From: Cohnella mopanensis
Lineage (GTDB): Bacteria > Bacillota > Bacilli > Paenibacillales > Paenibacillaceae
Reading direction: 5' to 3'
DNA: 64,000 nucleotides
NCBI RefSeq assembly: GCF_022352055.1
Contig: NZ_JAKRWM010000012.1
Location: 83,560-147,559 of the forward strand
The notes beneath the pieces were generated by a model. It made no database searches, was not told the DNA's origin, and saw only the letters and a program-made list of their open reading frames with translations. Below are positions 36,436 to 45,670 of the stretch, one piece after another. Position 1 is the stretch's first letter. Each line of letters opens with the position of its first letter. The position numbers were made by a program, and so were the translations under genes.

Positions 36436-37020
36436 ATGACGATTTCTCTAGTAAAAGGACAGAAAGTCGATTTAACGAAGGGTAACGCCGGGCTTAGCAG
36501 GATAGTTGTTGGTCTCGGTTGGAACCCCGTGGAGAAGAAGAGCTTCTTCGGCTCCAAGAAAGTAGATATTGACTGCGATGCTTCCGCCCTCCTACTGGAC
36601 GAGAACGGCAAGCTTCAAGGGAAAAATCTTGTATGCTTCCATAACTTGAAGAGTCCGGACGGCTCTGTCGTTCATTCCGGCGATAACCGCACGGGCGAAG
36701 GCGACGGGGACGACGAGCAAATTCATATTGATCTGGGACGCGTACCCGCGAACATTCACAAGATTCTCGTGGTCGTTAACATTTATGACTGCGTGAATCG
36801 CAAGCAGGATTTCGGAATGATCTCCTCCGCCTATATTCGGGTGCTTAATCAGACCAATGAGCAAGAATTGGTTCTCTTTAATTTAACGGACAACTATTCC
36901 GGCAGAACAGCGCTTATCGTTGGCGAGATTTACCGTTACGGCGGCGAATGGAAATTTAACGCAATCGGTGAAGGATCGAATTCGCCGCATATTGATGTTC
37001 TGGCTCGTACTTACCAATAA
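36436..37020 (+). CDS. TerD family protein 1 (variant)
   Basis: About 194 residues from the ATG at 36436. TerD fold with the start [15 protein letters not shown], the Ca2+-binding stretch [16 protein letters not shown] and the C-terminal IVGEIYRYGGEWKFNAIGEG. It is the most divergent of the four single-domain paralogues: it has KKSFFGSKKVDIDCDASA where the others have NKYDGG-xFDLDASA, and FNLTDNYSGRTA in place of the [13 protein letters not shown] block. TerD proteins bind Ca2+ and act in tellurite, phage and envelope-stress resistance. First gene after the ECF-type promoter. Confidence 0.93.
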   Translation: MTISLVKGQKVDLTKGNAGLSRIVVGLGWNPVEKKSFFGSKKVDIDCDASALLLDENGKLQGKNLVCFHNLKSPDGSVVHSGDNRTGEGDGDDEQIHIDLGRVPANIHKILVVVNIYDCVNRKQDFGMISSAYIRVLNQTNEQELVLFNLTDNYSGRTALIVGEIYRYGGEWKFNAIGEGSNSPHIDVLARTYQ

Positions 37021-37066
37021 TAATTCGACCTACCCCCAAATAAAATGATGAGAAGAGGTTACTTCT

Positions 37067-37642
37067 ATGTCTATCAGCTTATCTAAAGGCCAAAAAATCG
37101 ATTTAACGAAAACGAACCCGGGACTCACGAAAGTGCTAATCGGATTAGGATGGGATACGAACAAGTATGATGGAGGGCAAGCGTTCGATTTGGATGCTTC
37201 CGTCTTCTGCCTTAACGCTACGGGCAAAGCTGCGTCCGAGAAAGATTTCATCTTCTACAATAACTTGCAAAATCCAAACGGTTCCATCTTGCACACGGGC
37301 GACAACCTGACGGGCGAAGGCGACGGCGACGATGAGCAAGTTAAAGTCAACCTGGCTACCGTTCCTGCCGAAGTCGAGAAGGTTTCCTTCTGTATCACGA
37401 TCCATGAAGCTGCCGAGAGAGGACAAAACTTCGGACAAGTGACGAATGCATTCGTTCGGATCGTGAACGAAGATTCGGGAGCGGAATTGATCCGTTATGA
37501 TCTGGGAGAAGACTTCTCCATTGAAACGGCTGTCGTTGTAGGAGAATTGTATCGCCACAGTGGCGAATGGAAATTCAATGCGGTCGGCAGCGGTTATAGA
37601 GACGGTCTGGCAGGCTTGTGCAAAGATTTCGGTTTGATGTAA
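37067..37642 (+). CDS. TerD family protein 2
   Basis: 191 residues, canonical Ter[43 protein letters not shown], Ca2+ ligands in [17 protein letters not shown], then [30 protein letters not shown] precedes the ATG. It starts 46 bp after the first gene and is followed by a hairpin with T-run (37668-37700), so transcripts may partly end here. Very similar to the third paralogue, a recent duplication by the look of it. Confidence 0.95.
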   Translation: MSISLSKGQKIDLTKTNPGLTKVLIGLGWDTNKYDGGQAFDLDASVFCLNATGKAASEKDFIFYNNLQNPNGSILHTGDNLTGEGDGDDEQVKVNLATVPAEVEKVSFCITIHEAAERGQNFGQVTNAFVRIVNEDSGAELIRYDLGEDFSIETAVVVGELYRHSGEWKFNAVGSGYRDGLAGLCKDFGLM

Positions 37643-37667
37643 TCGTTCGTTAGACCCTGACTTCAAG

Positions 37668-37700
37668 GGACCGCTTTTCATTCGGATCGCGGTCCTTTTT
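37668..37700 (+). terminator. Internal hairpin between TerD genes 2 and 3
   Basis: GGACCGC pairs with GCGGTCC around 14 nt, followed by T5. Located inside the co-directional Ter unit, so it may attenuate rather than end transcription. Confidence 0.65.
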
Positions 37701-37725
37701 CCAATTAAAGGAGGATCATCCCCGC

Positions 37726-38304
37726 ATGGCCGTTAATTTGTCCAAAGGTCAGAAAGTAGATTTAACCAAGTCCAATCCGGGTCTCGTGAAAGTGATGGTC
37801 GGCTTAGGCTGGGATACGAACAAATACGATGGCGGAAGCGCGTTCGATCTTGACGCGTCCGCGTTCTGCTTGAATGCTTCCGGTAAAGTGAATTCGGATG
37901 CCGATTTTATTTTCTACAATAACAAGAACAATACGAACGGGTCTATCCAGTTGTCCGGCGACAATCAAACTGGCGAAGGCGCGGGCGACGACGAGTCGTT
38001 GACGATCGATCTGAGCCAAGTTCCGGCGAATATCGAGAAAATTGCGTTCTGCATTACGATTCACGATGCGGCGGCACGCAACCAGAACTTCGGACAAGTC
38101 GCTAACGCTTTCGCGCGAGTCGTGAAAGACGGAACGAACGAGGAGCTAATCCGGTACGATCTGGGAGAAGATTTCTCGATCGAAACGGCGGTTGTCGTTG
38201 CGGAATTGTATCGCCATAACGGAGAATGGAAATTCAGCGCCGTCGGAAGCGGCTATAGAGACGGATTGGCAGGGCTCTGCCGTGATTTCGGAGTACAAGT
38301 ATAG
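37726..38304 (+). CDS. TerD family protein 3
   Basis: 192 residues; AAAGGAGGATC before the ATG is a strong site. Canonical TerD with [49 protein letters not shown] and [22 protein letters not shown]. The only change in the acidic loop is Asp to Ala (GEGAGDD). It ends 12 bp before the next paralogue, so the two are tightly coupled. Confidence 0.95.
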   Translation: MAVNLSKGQKVDLTKSNPGLVKVMVGLGWDTNKYDGGSAFDLDASAFCLNASGKVNSDADFIFYNNKNNTNGSIQLSGDNQTGEGAGDDESLTIDLSQVPANIEKIAFCITIHDAAARNQNFGQVANAFARVVKDGTNEELIRYDLGEDFSIETAVVVAELYRHNGEWKFSAVGSGYRDGLAGLCRDFGVQV

Positions 38305-38316
38305 GAGGGGTTTGCC

Positions 38317-38898
38317 ATGACGATCAGCTTGTCGAAGGGGCAAAGAATCGATCTGACGAAAACGAATCCCGGTCTGAAGCTAGCGGTTATCGGACTTGGA
38401 TGGGATACGAATAAATATACGGGCGGCGATGGGTTCGATTTGGACGCATCCGCGTTCTTGTTGCATCAGAACGGTAAAGCAGGCGGGATAGAGGATTTCG
38501 TATTTTATAACAATCTATCCGTCTATTCCGGAGCAGTCCTGCATACCGGCGATAATCGCGACGGGCAAGGTGACGGGGACGACGAGCAAATTAAAATCGA
38601 CTTCTCCAAAATTCCCGAAACAATCCACCGGATCGGCATTACCGTAACGATTCATGACGCGGAACGGCGCAACCAAAATTTCGGACAAGTATCCAATGCG
38701 TTCGTTCGATTGTTGGACGAGCAATCCGGAAGCGAAATTTTACGTTATGATCTCGGGGAAGACTTCTCGGTAGAAACGGCCGTTGTCGTGTGCGAACTGT
38801 ATCGCCACGGACCGGATTGGAAGTTCCAGGCGATCGGATCTGGATTTGCCGGCGGTTTATCGGCGCTTGCTCACAATTATGGCCTTGACGCCAAGTAA
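38317..38898 (+). CDS. TerD family protein 4
   Basis: 193 residues; GGAGGGG lies about 7 bp before the ATG. Canonical Ter[56 protein letters not shown] and [22 protein letters not shown]. Compared with paralogues 2 and 3 the cysteine in FDLDAS-FCL is replaced by Leu, and a new Cys appears near the C terminus. The likely role is Ca2+-dependent assembly with TerC at the membrane, as proposed for the family. Confidence 0.95.
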   Translation: MTISLSKGQRIDLTKTNPGLKLAVIGLGWDTNKYTGGDGFDLDASAFLLHQNGKAGGIEDFVFYNNLSVYSGAVLHTGDNRDGQGDGDDEQIKIDFSKIPETIHRIGITVTIHDAERRNQNFGQVSNAFVRLLDEQSGSEILRYDLGEDFSVETAVVVCELYRHGPDWKFQAIGSGFAGGLSALAHNYGLDAK

Positions 38899-38933
38899 AT
38901 GAACCTGTACAACCAAACGGAGGCTATCTCGCA

Positions 38934-40199
38934 ATGTCGTTGTCGATCATCAAAGGTCAGAAAGCAGATATCACCAAAACCAATCCCTCATTATCTCGCG
39001 TAATTGTCGGAATGGGTTGGAACACGTCCCCTGGGGTCGATGTGGATTTCTCGGTGTTCGTGCTTCAAGCGAACGGCAAAGTCCGGTCGGATCAAGATTT
39101 GATATTCTATTCGAATCCTTCCGGTGCCGCAGGGGCGATAGAAATCGTAGCGGAAAGCAACAGGAAAACTTATGGAAACCATGCGGATAAAGAACAAGTA
39201 AACGTCTTGTTAGGCAACGTTCCGAAAGAAATCGAGAAGGTTCCTTTTACCTTAACGATCTATGAGGGAGATGCCCGCAAGCAAAATTTTTCGTCAGTGA
39301 ACGATGCCTATATTAGAATCATCGATGAAGCTACTGGCAACGAATTGCTTCGATATGAACTTGGAAAAAACTTTCCTATCGAAACGGCGATTGTCGTGGG
39401 AGAATTATATAGATACAACGGAGACTGGAAGTTTAATGCGATCGGGTCGGGCTATTCCGGCGGATTGTCCGCGTTGTGCGGTAGCTTCGGCGTCGACGTT
39501 AGGGAGGATTCCGCGTCCAAGCCTGCAGCAGGACAAGCTTCCCCTCCACAACCGCCGTCTCAACCGCCAGCCGCGCCACCTTCTGCGCAGCCGACTACGA
39601 TACGCCTAGATAAGATCGAGCTTCGTAAGAAGGGAGAGGTCATCAACCTTCAGAAGAACTCGGGCTCGCTGGGAGAAATTCTTGTTAATTTGAACTGGAA
39701 TCGCAAGAAGTCGGGCGGTCTATTCAAAGCAGCTTCCGGAATCGACTTGGATTTAGGTTGTCTTTTCGAAATGAAGGACGGATCGAAGGGCGGCGTTCAA
39801 GCGTTAGGCAACGCTTTCGGAGATTTTAGCCGTCCGCCTTACATCTCCTTGGATGGGGATGATCGTACTGGCGCGCTGGCCGGTGGCGAAAATCTAAGAA
39901 TTAATGGCTCGAAGGTTTCGGAAATAGAGAGAATCGTAATCTTCGCGTTCATTTATGAAGGCGTGACGAACTGGTCTCAAGCAGACGGCGTAGTGACCAT
40001 AACCCAATCGGGCGGTCCCGATATCGTCGTGAGAATGGACGAGTACAACAACAGCAAGGGCTTATGCGCTATCGCAATGATTAAGAACGTGAATAATCAA
40101 ACCTTCAGTATCGAGAGGCTCGTTCAATTTTTCGATGATCAGCAGAAGCTGGACGTCGCCTACAATTGGGGACTTCGTTGGTCTAAGGGCAGGAAATAG
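38934..40199 (+). CDS. Two-domain TerD/TerA-like protein with proline-rich linker
   Basis: 421 residues. The N-terminal TerD domain (1-190) keeps the frame (IIKGQKADITKTNPSL, ELLRYELGKNFPIETAIVVGELYRY) but has lost the acidic Ca2+ loop, reading ESNRKTYGNHADKEQ where the others have [13 protein letters not shown] Pro/Ala/Gln linker (PPQPPSQPPAAPPSAQP, about 201-219) joins a second TerD-like domain with LVNLNWNRKKSGGLF, GIDLDLGCLFEM and the loop LDGDDRTGALAGGENL. This is the plan of TerA-like members. The first domain is probably structural while the second may bind metal. Gene 35 bp after TerD 4. Confidence 0.9.
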   Translation: MSLSIIKGQKADITKTNPSLSRVIVGMGWNTSPGVDVDFSVFVLQANGKVRSDQDLIFYSNPSGAAGAIEIVAESNRKTYGNHADKEQVNVLLGNVPKEIEKVPFTLTIYEGDARKQNFSSVNDAYIRIIDEATGNELLRYELGKNFPIETAIVVGELYRYNGDWKFNAIGSGYSGGLSALCGSFGVDVREDSASKPAAGQASPPQPPSQPPAAPPSAQPTTIRLDKIELRKKGEVINLQKNSGSLGEILVNLNWNRKKSGGLFKAASGIDLDLGCLFEMKDGSKGGVQALGNAFGDFSRPPYISLDGDDRTGALAGGENLRINGSKVSEIERIVIFAFIYEGVTNWSQADGVVTITQSGGPDIVVRMDEYNNSKGLCAIAMIKNVNNQTFSIERLVQFFDDQQKLDVAYNWGLRWSKGRK

Positions 40200-40256
40200 A
40201 AAAGGGAATAGAAATCGATATACAAAATTTGGGCAAATATCGGTAGGGGGAGCATC

Positions 40257-41063
40257 ATGGCAGATTTTTTTAGTAATTTCTTTGATAGTTTCGCAAGTTT
40301 CTTCGATTGGAACCACATGGGCCAAATTTTATCGGAGCCTTCGACTTGGGGGATTATCGGTACACTAGTCATTCTCGAGGGTTTGCTCTCGGCTGATAAT
40401 GCGCTCGTACTCGCGGTTATGGTCAGGCATCTTCCGAAGGAGCAACAGAAGAAAGCTTTGTTCTACGGACTTATCGGTGCCTACGTCTTCAGATTTTTGG
40501 CCATCGGGATCGGAACTTACCTGGTCAAGATCACATGGATTAAAGTCGCAGGGGGGCTCTATCTACTCTGGATCGCCCTAAGTAACTTGTTCCACTTGGA
40601 ATTCGCTTTCGCTCGAGTCGGCGGCATTCCGCTCATTCCTTACATTCGTCGTAAAGAGGAAGAGGAAGAGGGCGAAGTCAAGAATAAAGGCCTTAGCTTC
40701 TGGCGTACCGTTCTTGCGGTTGAAATCATGGACATTGCTTTCAGTATCGACAGCGTGCTCGCGGCGTTCGGCGTAAGCGAAGAGGTATGGGTATTGTTCC
40801 TCGGAGGAATTCTCGGGGTACTGATGATGCGTGGCGTTGCGCAGTTGTTCCTGAAGTTGATCGAGAAATTCCCGGAACTCGAGAAAGCGGCTTTTATCCT
40901 TATTATCGTTATTGCCGCTAAGATGATTTCCGGAGCGTTCGGATTCCATGTCTCGCATGCGGTATTCTTCTCCATTCTGATCGCGATCTTCGTAGGAACG
41001 ATGATCTACAGCTCCGTCAAGAGAAAAGGACAAGAGGCAACAGCTTCCGATTCCGCCAAATAG
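40257..41063 (+). CDS. TerC family membrane protein
   Basis: 268 residues, about 7 membrane helices. TerC marks are EGLLSADNALVLAVMVRHLP in an early helix and EIMDIAFSIDSVLAAFGVS in the second half, the paired acidic helices thought to handle metal. A charged loop RRKEEEEEGEVKNKG faces the cytoplasm. GGGGGAG precedes the ATG. TerC proteins of this YceF/Alx kind are linked to Mn2+ export and membrane-protein metalation. It follows the TerD genes and is closed by a hairpin. Confidence 0.94.
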   Translation: MADFFSNFFDSFASFFDWNHMGQILSEPSTWGIIGTLVILEGLLSADNALVLAVMVRHLPKEQQKKALFYGLIGAYVFRFLAIGIGTYLVKITWIKVAGGLYLLWIALSNLFHLEFAFARVGGIPLIPYIRRKEEEEEGEVKNKGLSFWRTVLAVEIMDIAFSIDSVLAAFGVSEEVWVLFLGGILGVLMMRGVAQLFLKLIEKFPELEKAAFILIIVIAAKMISGAFGFHVSHAVFFSILIAIFVGTMIYSSVKRKGQEATASDSAK

Positions 41064-41074
41064 TCGTTCGTAGC

Positions 41075-41109
41075 AAATATCCCTCATGGACAAGTGGGGG
41101 ATATTTTTT
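41075..41109 (+). terminator. Hairpin between terC-like gene and lyase gene
   Basis: AAATATCCC pairs with GGGATATTT, then T-run, 11 bp after the TerC stop. It separates the TerD/TerC block from the five enzyme genes that follow. Confidence 0.8.
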
Positions 41110-41165
41110 GGAAGCGACGATGGATTCATATTCAAAGGTAAGAAGCATTAAGGAGGGTGATGTCG

Positions 41166-42374
41166 GTGCGGTACTTTGACTATCTGACCCCGGAGCAGGA
41201 AAACGATATTTTTCATCATCTTCCAACGGAGTTTAACAATAGGACCGAGCAAGAAGTATTGGCGTATGCGGTCGGAGCGGCGCTGTATATGCCGGCGATC
41301 AGGCTGACGATCGCGGAGGATATCGCGAACAAGAAGATCAAAGGACTCGTGTCCATGGTCATCGATCTAGAGGACGCGGTTGGGGACAACCAAGTTCATT
41401 TCGCGGAGCATAATCTATGCCAGACGATGGACAAGCTGGAGGATTTCTTGAACAGGGGCATTTTGCTCCCCCAATCGATCCCTCTTCTCTTTATTCGAGT
41501 AAGATCAGCGGAGCAATTCGATAGATTGCTTGTACGATTCGGGGATCAAGTACGGCTCATTACGGGGTTTGCTTTTCCTAAGTTTACGGCTGCCGAAGGT
41601 GAAGATTACTTCCGTATATTAGACGCTTACAATAAAGGCAAAGCTCCGGACGCCCCGATCCTATATGGGATGCCGATCTTGGAAACGCCGGATGTCATCT
41701 ACCGGGAGAGCCGATTGGCTACGCTGCTTCGCATTCAGGCGCTATTAACGAAATACAAGCCTTATGTGCTGAACGTGCGGATCGGAGCAACGGACTTCTC
41801 CAGCATGTTCGGATTAAGGAGAAACCCTGATATGACGATCTACGATATCGGCGTTATCCGGGATTGCGTAACGGACATAATCAATATTTTCGGAAGAGAA
41901 GACAATCGATTCATCATTTCCGGCCCCGTGTGGGAATATTTCAAGAGCGACCGCGTGCTGAAGCCTCAATTGCGGGCCACGCCGTTCCAAGAAACGATGG
42001 GCAAAGACGGCCTAAGGCTGAGGATGTCGTATTTGGATCGGTACGTGGACGGTTTAATTCGGGAAGTTGCCTACGACAAGGAAAACGGAATTATCGGCAA
42101 AACGATCATTCATCCGACGCATCTGCAACCCGTACAGTCGATGTACGTCGTAGCCCATGAAGAATACATCGATGCAATGAGCATCATTTCCAATAGCCAA
42201 GGCGATCTAGGCGTCATGAAGAGCCAGTACGAGAACAAAATGAATGAAATTAAGCCGCATCTGAACTGGTCCAACCGGATCATGATCCGAGCTAAGATTT
42301 TCGGGGTGTTACATGACAAACATAACTTCACCTGCTTACTCGCGGATACACGGCGAGAGGAAGCGATTGTATAA
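41166..42374 (+). CDS. HpcH/HpaI aldolase/citrate lyase-like TIM-barrel enzyme of Ter cluster
   Basis: About 402 residues. AGGAGG at 41151-41156 is best placed for the GTG at 41166; the ATG at 41160 is only 3 bp from it. The barrel shows GLVSMVIDLEDAVGDNQ, with the Glu/Asp metal site typical of citrate-lyase-beta-like enzymes, then IGATDFSSMFGLRRN and IIGKTIIHPTHLQPVQ. It should make or break a C-C bond of a small oxo-acid or sugar substrate. The family is known mainly from Ter operons. Ends overlapping the next start. Confidence 0.88.
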   Translation: MRYFDYLTPEQENDIFHHLPTEFNNRTEQEVLAYAVGAALYMPAIRLTIAEDIANKKIKGLVSMVIDLEDAVGDNQVHFAEHNLCQTMDKLEDFLNRGILLPQSIPLLFIRVRSAEQFDRLLVRFGDQVRLITGFAFPKFTAAEGEDYFRILDAYNKGKAPDAPILYGMPILETPDVIYRESRLATLLRIQALLTKYKPYVLNVRIGATDFSSMFGLRRNPDMTIYDIGVIRDCVTDIINIFGREDNRFIISGPVWEYFKSDRVLKPQLRATPFQETMGKDGLRLRMSYLDRYVDGLIREVAYDKENGIIGKTIIHPTHLQPVQSMYVVAHEEYIDAMSIISNSQGDLGVMKSQYENKMNEIKPHLNWSNRIMIRAKIFGVLHDKHNFTCLLADTRREEAIV

Positions 42375-43728
42375 GATTGTTGAGGGATTGGAAGTAACAG
42401 TGGACATCACTTCGAATCCTTACGGCATAGAGCTAGATCATCTCTTCCAGATGGCGGCGAGAATCAATAAGAAACGCAGCTTTCTGTTCGTCAGTAAGTT
42501 GCTGGGCAAGCATCTCCCGGTCCATCCGTCGCTATCTCTAGCTTCGGGGGCAATGCTGGGATGTTTATATGAGACCACGATACTTGAGCGCCAGCCGGCG
42601 TCACCCGCCTCCTTGTCTGTGCAACAATTGCAAGAAGCTTGTAACGATCCGAAGAAAGCTGATGAACTATACCGTCGATTAATGGACAACAAAATCAAGG
42701 TGGACGAGCCTACCCTGTTCATTGGATTCGCGGAAACGGCTACTGGGCTGGGACATAGTATGTTCGATGCGTTCGAAGGGAACGTCATGTACTTGCATAC
42801 GACTCGCGAGCAAATCGAGCACAGAAGATCGGTGATCAACTTCGAGGAAGAGCATTCCCATGCGATGTCTCACCGCTGTTATGCCGAAGACGCGGATACT
42901 TTTCGCAAGGCTTCCCGTATCGTCCTCGTCGACGATGAGATGACGACGGGGAAAACGTCGTTGAACATCATAAAGGAGTTATTCGAGAAGTTCGGCCAAC
43001 GCGACTATATCGTGGCTAGTCTGCTGGATTGGCGTTCGCAAGCCGATAGAAGCCGATTCGATCAGTTGGAGCAAGAGTTGGACATTCGTATTCGTTGCTT
43101 GTCGTTCGTCGAAGGGGCGATAACCGTGGAAGGAAGCCCGCTCGTTCATGAAGAACAATCGGCGACAACGGAGAAGCCGGATAATGCCGTCAGCTTCAGA
43201 CGGTTCGATGTATCGGACTTTTTCTCGCATGTTAGCGGATCGCATACCGAGAAAGATGATATTCCTTATCTACAGAATACCGGCAGATTCGGGATGAATG
43301 CCCTGCAAGGGGCGGAGCTGGATCTGGAAGTTGCTCAAGCGGCTAAAAACTTGGGCGAGCGAAGAACGGGCAAGCGTATTCTATGTATGGGTACCGGCGA
43401 GTTCATGTATGTACCGATGCGGATTGCGGATCTCATGGGCGACGGAGTTTATTATCAATCGACGACGAGGAGCCCCATCTATCCGATGCAACAGAAGAAT
43501 TATGCCGTAACTTCCGCCTACCGGTTCGAATCCGTGGACGATGAATCCGTAGCCAACTTTATGTATAACGTGGCACCGGGGCAATATGATGAAGCTTTCG
43601 TTTTTATAGAACGGGAATTTGAAGCGGACAAGGGTAAATCCTTCGAACGGGCGTTATCCCGGATTGGAATTCCGATCGTAAACCTCGTTTTCTTCGGCAA
43701 GTCGGAGCTTCCGGGGGTGCGCTCATGA
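42367..43728 (+). CDS. Phosphoribosyltransferase with C-terminal TRSP domain
   Basis: About 453 residues if it starts at the TTG 42367, which has GAGAGG 6 bp upstream and overlaps the lyase stop by 8 bp; an ATG at 42313 is in frame but has no clear site. Contains a PRTase core with the PRPP-binding loop IVLVDDEMTTGKTSLN (about 185-200) and a C-terminal domain with the Thr-Arg-Ser-Pro signature STTRSPIYP. It should join a base-like group to ribose phosphate, or the reverse. Overlaps the next gene by 4 bp. A core enzyme of the proposed Ter nucleoside-like pathway. Confidence 0.88.
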   Translation: MYKIVEGLEVTVDITSNPYGIELDHLFQMAARINKKRSFLFVSKLLGKHLPVHPSLSLASGAMLGCLYETTILERQPASPASLSVQQLQEACNDPKKADELYRRLMDNKIKVDEPTLFIGFAETATGLGHSMFDAFEGNVMYLHTTREQIEHRRSVINFEEEHSHAMSHRCYAEDADTFRKASRIVLVDDEMTTGKTSLNIIKELFEKFGQRDYIVASLLDWRSQADRSRFDQLEQELDIRIRCLSFVEGAITVEGSPLVHEEQSATTEKPDNAVSFRRFDVSDFFSHVSGSHTEKDDIPYLQNTGRFGMNALQGAELDLEVAQAAKNLGERRTGKRILCMGTGEFMYVPMRIADLMGDGVYYQSTTRSPIYPMQQKNYAVTSAYRFESVDDESVANFMYNVAPGQYDEAFVFIEREFEADKGKSFERALSRIGIPIVNLVFFGKSELPGVRS

Positions 43729-44864
43729 GTGCTTCGATATTCGACGGAAAGATAGCTTCTCCATCCGTGATGGGGAGCTATAAACCTAATGACGTCGTCT
43801 TTTTGCTTAAAGATCTGAGTAATGTGGCATTGGAGAGGGGAACAGAGGACCGAGAGGAAGCGATTCAATCGGGCACTCATTATTCCGAGATGCTGCCGGT
43901 AGAATACCGGCCGTCCGAGGCGTACATTGCCCTCTTCCATAAGACTCTTCAAGCGACGGCTAGGCGGGTTGCGCTGGCTGCGGCCGTCGTATCCGAGCAG
44001 ACCGTGCGCAAAAGAGGTTCCACGCTGGTGCTAGTCTCGCTGGCCAGAGCGGGAACGCCGATCGGCGTATTGATTCGTAGATACATTAAGGAACGTTACG
44101 ATCGAGATGTGCCGCACTACAGCATTTCGATTATTAGAGGCAAAGGCATCGACGAGAACGCTCTTAAGTATATTTTGCGGACCCATCCGCAAGCCGACAT
44201 TCAATTCGTCGACGGATGGACGGGCAAAGGGGCCATCCGTAAAGTGCTTATTGACGCTTGCGATAGCTTCGAGCAGAAATACGGAATAAGGCTGAGCGAC
44301 GATCTGGCCGTGCTGGCGGATCCAGGATGCTGCTCCGCAACCTTCGGGACGCGAGAAGACTTTCTGATCCCGAGCGCTTGCTTGAACTCCACCGTGTCGG
44401 GATTGATGAGCCGAACCGTCTTGCGGGACGATCTCATCGGACCGGATGATTATCATGGCGCCAAATATTATCGGGAGTGGGAGAAAGACGATCTATCGAA
44501 CGTCTTTATTGACGCGATCGAGGCCTACTTCGAAGAAGTGAGAGAAGAAGCAGGGGAGGAAGCCGAGTTGCTGATGGAAGCTACCGGCGATCCCGTGACT
44601 TGGAAGGGCGAACAGGATATTCGCAGAATTCAGCAAGATTACGGCATTGCCGACATCAATCTGATCAAGCCGGGAGTCGGGGAAACGACGAGAGTGCTTC
44701 TAAGAAGAGTGCCGTGGAAAATTCTCGTGAACGACCCGGACAATCCGAATTTGGCTTCGATCCTTCTTCTGGCACGCGACCGAGGCGTCCCCGTCGAGGT
44801 GTATCCGGACTTAACTTATTCTTGCTGCGGGATCATTAAGCCGTTGAAGGGGGAAACAGATTGA
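43725..44864 (+). CDS. StiP family protein: PRTase-like fold with PELOTA RNA-binding domain
   Basis: 379 residues, ATG start overlapping the previous stop by 4 bp. The body matches the StiP/PRTase-related family of Ter operons (SYKPNDVVFLLKDL, LVLVSLARAGTPIGVLIRR, ADPGCCSATFGTREDFLIPS with a Cys pair). The last ~70 residues (TRVLLRRVPWKILVNDP...ASILLLARDRGVPVEVYP) are a PELOTA-like RNA-binding module. It has been annotated elsewhere as a cysteine protease, but the context fits phosphoribosyl chemistry or base handling better. The role is not established. Confidence 0.85.
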   Translation: MSASIFDGKIASPSVMGSYKPNDVVFLLKDLSNVALERGTEDREEAIQSGTHYSEMLPVEYRPSEAYIALFHKTLQATARRVALAAAVVSEQTVRKRGSTLVLVSLARAGTPIGVLIRRYIKERYDRDVPHYSISIIRGKGIDENALKYILRTHPQADIQFVDGWTGKGAIRKVLIDACDSFEQKYGIRLSDDLAVLADPGCCSATFGTREDFLIPSACLNSTVSGLMSRTVLRDDLIGPDDYHGAKYYREWEKDDLSNVFIDAIEAYFEEVREEAGEEAELLMEATGDPVTWKGEQDIRRIQQDYGIADINLIKPGVGETTRVLLRRVPWKILVNDPDNPNLASILLLARDRGVPVEVYPDLTYSCCGIIKPLKGETD

Positions 44865-45670
44865 TCTTTGCTTGCGATCTGGACCAGACGCTCATCTACT
44901 CCCGGAATTCAATGGGACCGATCGAGCAACCCGATGAACTCGTACCTGTTGAGTGCTACGAGGGGGACTATCTTTCGTACATGACCCGGAAGGCATACGA
45001 TGATTTGCAAGCTCTTAGCCGGCGGATTCATTTTGTTCCGACGACGACAAGAGTATACGAACAATATCAGAGAATATTCGGACTAACAGAAGGCGTCGTT
45101 TCGCGCTATGCCATCGTCAGTAACGGCGGTAAGGTGCTTGTCGATGGCCAACCGGACAGGGAGTGGGATAGCCGCGTACGGGAGGCCGTGCGCGCTGAGT
45201 GCGCGTCCTCTCTTGACATCAAACGGATGTTCTACGAATTAGTAGCTAAGGAATGGGTAATCAAAGATCGATATTGCGATGAGTTGTTCTACTCCGTAAT
45301 CGTAGATCGGGCTAGTCTTCCCGAAGGGAAAATGGACGAGCTGGCGGCTTGCCTGCAAGATCATGGATGGAACTGCTCGCTTCAAGGAAGAAAAATCTAT
45401 CTCGTTCCCGATCACGTTAACAAAGGCGCGGCGGTGCGATATGTGAAGGAATTAGCCGGAGCCAAGTACGTGTACGCGGCCGGGGATAGCTTGCTAGATG
45501 AAAGCATGCTCGATGTCGCGGATGAGTTCGTGGCTCCTAAGCATGGGGAGTTATATCGGAAATACGGCGTACACGCCCATATTCGATTTACGGAACGCGC
45601 AGGAATCCGGGCGTCCGAAGAAGTCGTGGGCTCGCTGATGAATCGGATGGAGGTAAGGAACGCGTTATGA
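44861..45670 (+). CDS. HAD superfamily phosphatase of Ter cluster
   Basis: 269 residues from a TTG that overlaps the preceding stop (TTGA) by 4 bp. HAD motif I is FACDLDQTLIYS (Asp6 and Asp8), motif II FVPTTTRVYEQY, the motif III Lys is in VPDHVNKGAAVRYV and motif IV is AAGDSLLDESML. The cap insertion is the Cof/sucrose-phosphatase type. It presumably dephosphorylates a sugar-phosphate intermediate in the pathway. Overlaps the ATP-grasp gene by 4 bp, so all five enzymes are translationally coupled. Confidence 0.9.
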   Translation: MIFACDLDQTLIYSRNSMGPIEQPDELVPVECYEGDYLSYMTRKAYDDLQALSRRIHFVPTTTRVYEQYQRIFGLTEGVVSRYAIVSNGGKVLVDGQPDREWDSRVREAVRAECASSLDIKRMFYELVAKEWVIKDRYCDELFYSVIVDRASLPEGKMDELAACLQDHGWNCSLQGRKIYLVPDHVNKGAAVRYVKELAGAKYVYAAGDSLLDESMLDVADEFVAPKHGELYRKYGVHAHIRFTERAGIRASEEVVGSLMNRMEVRNAL

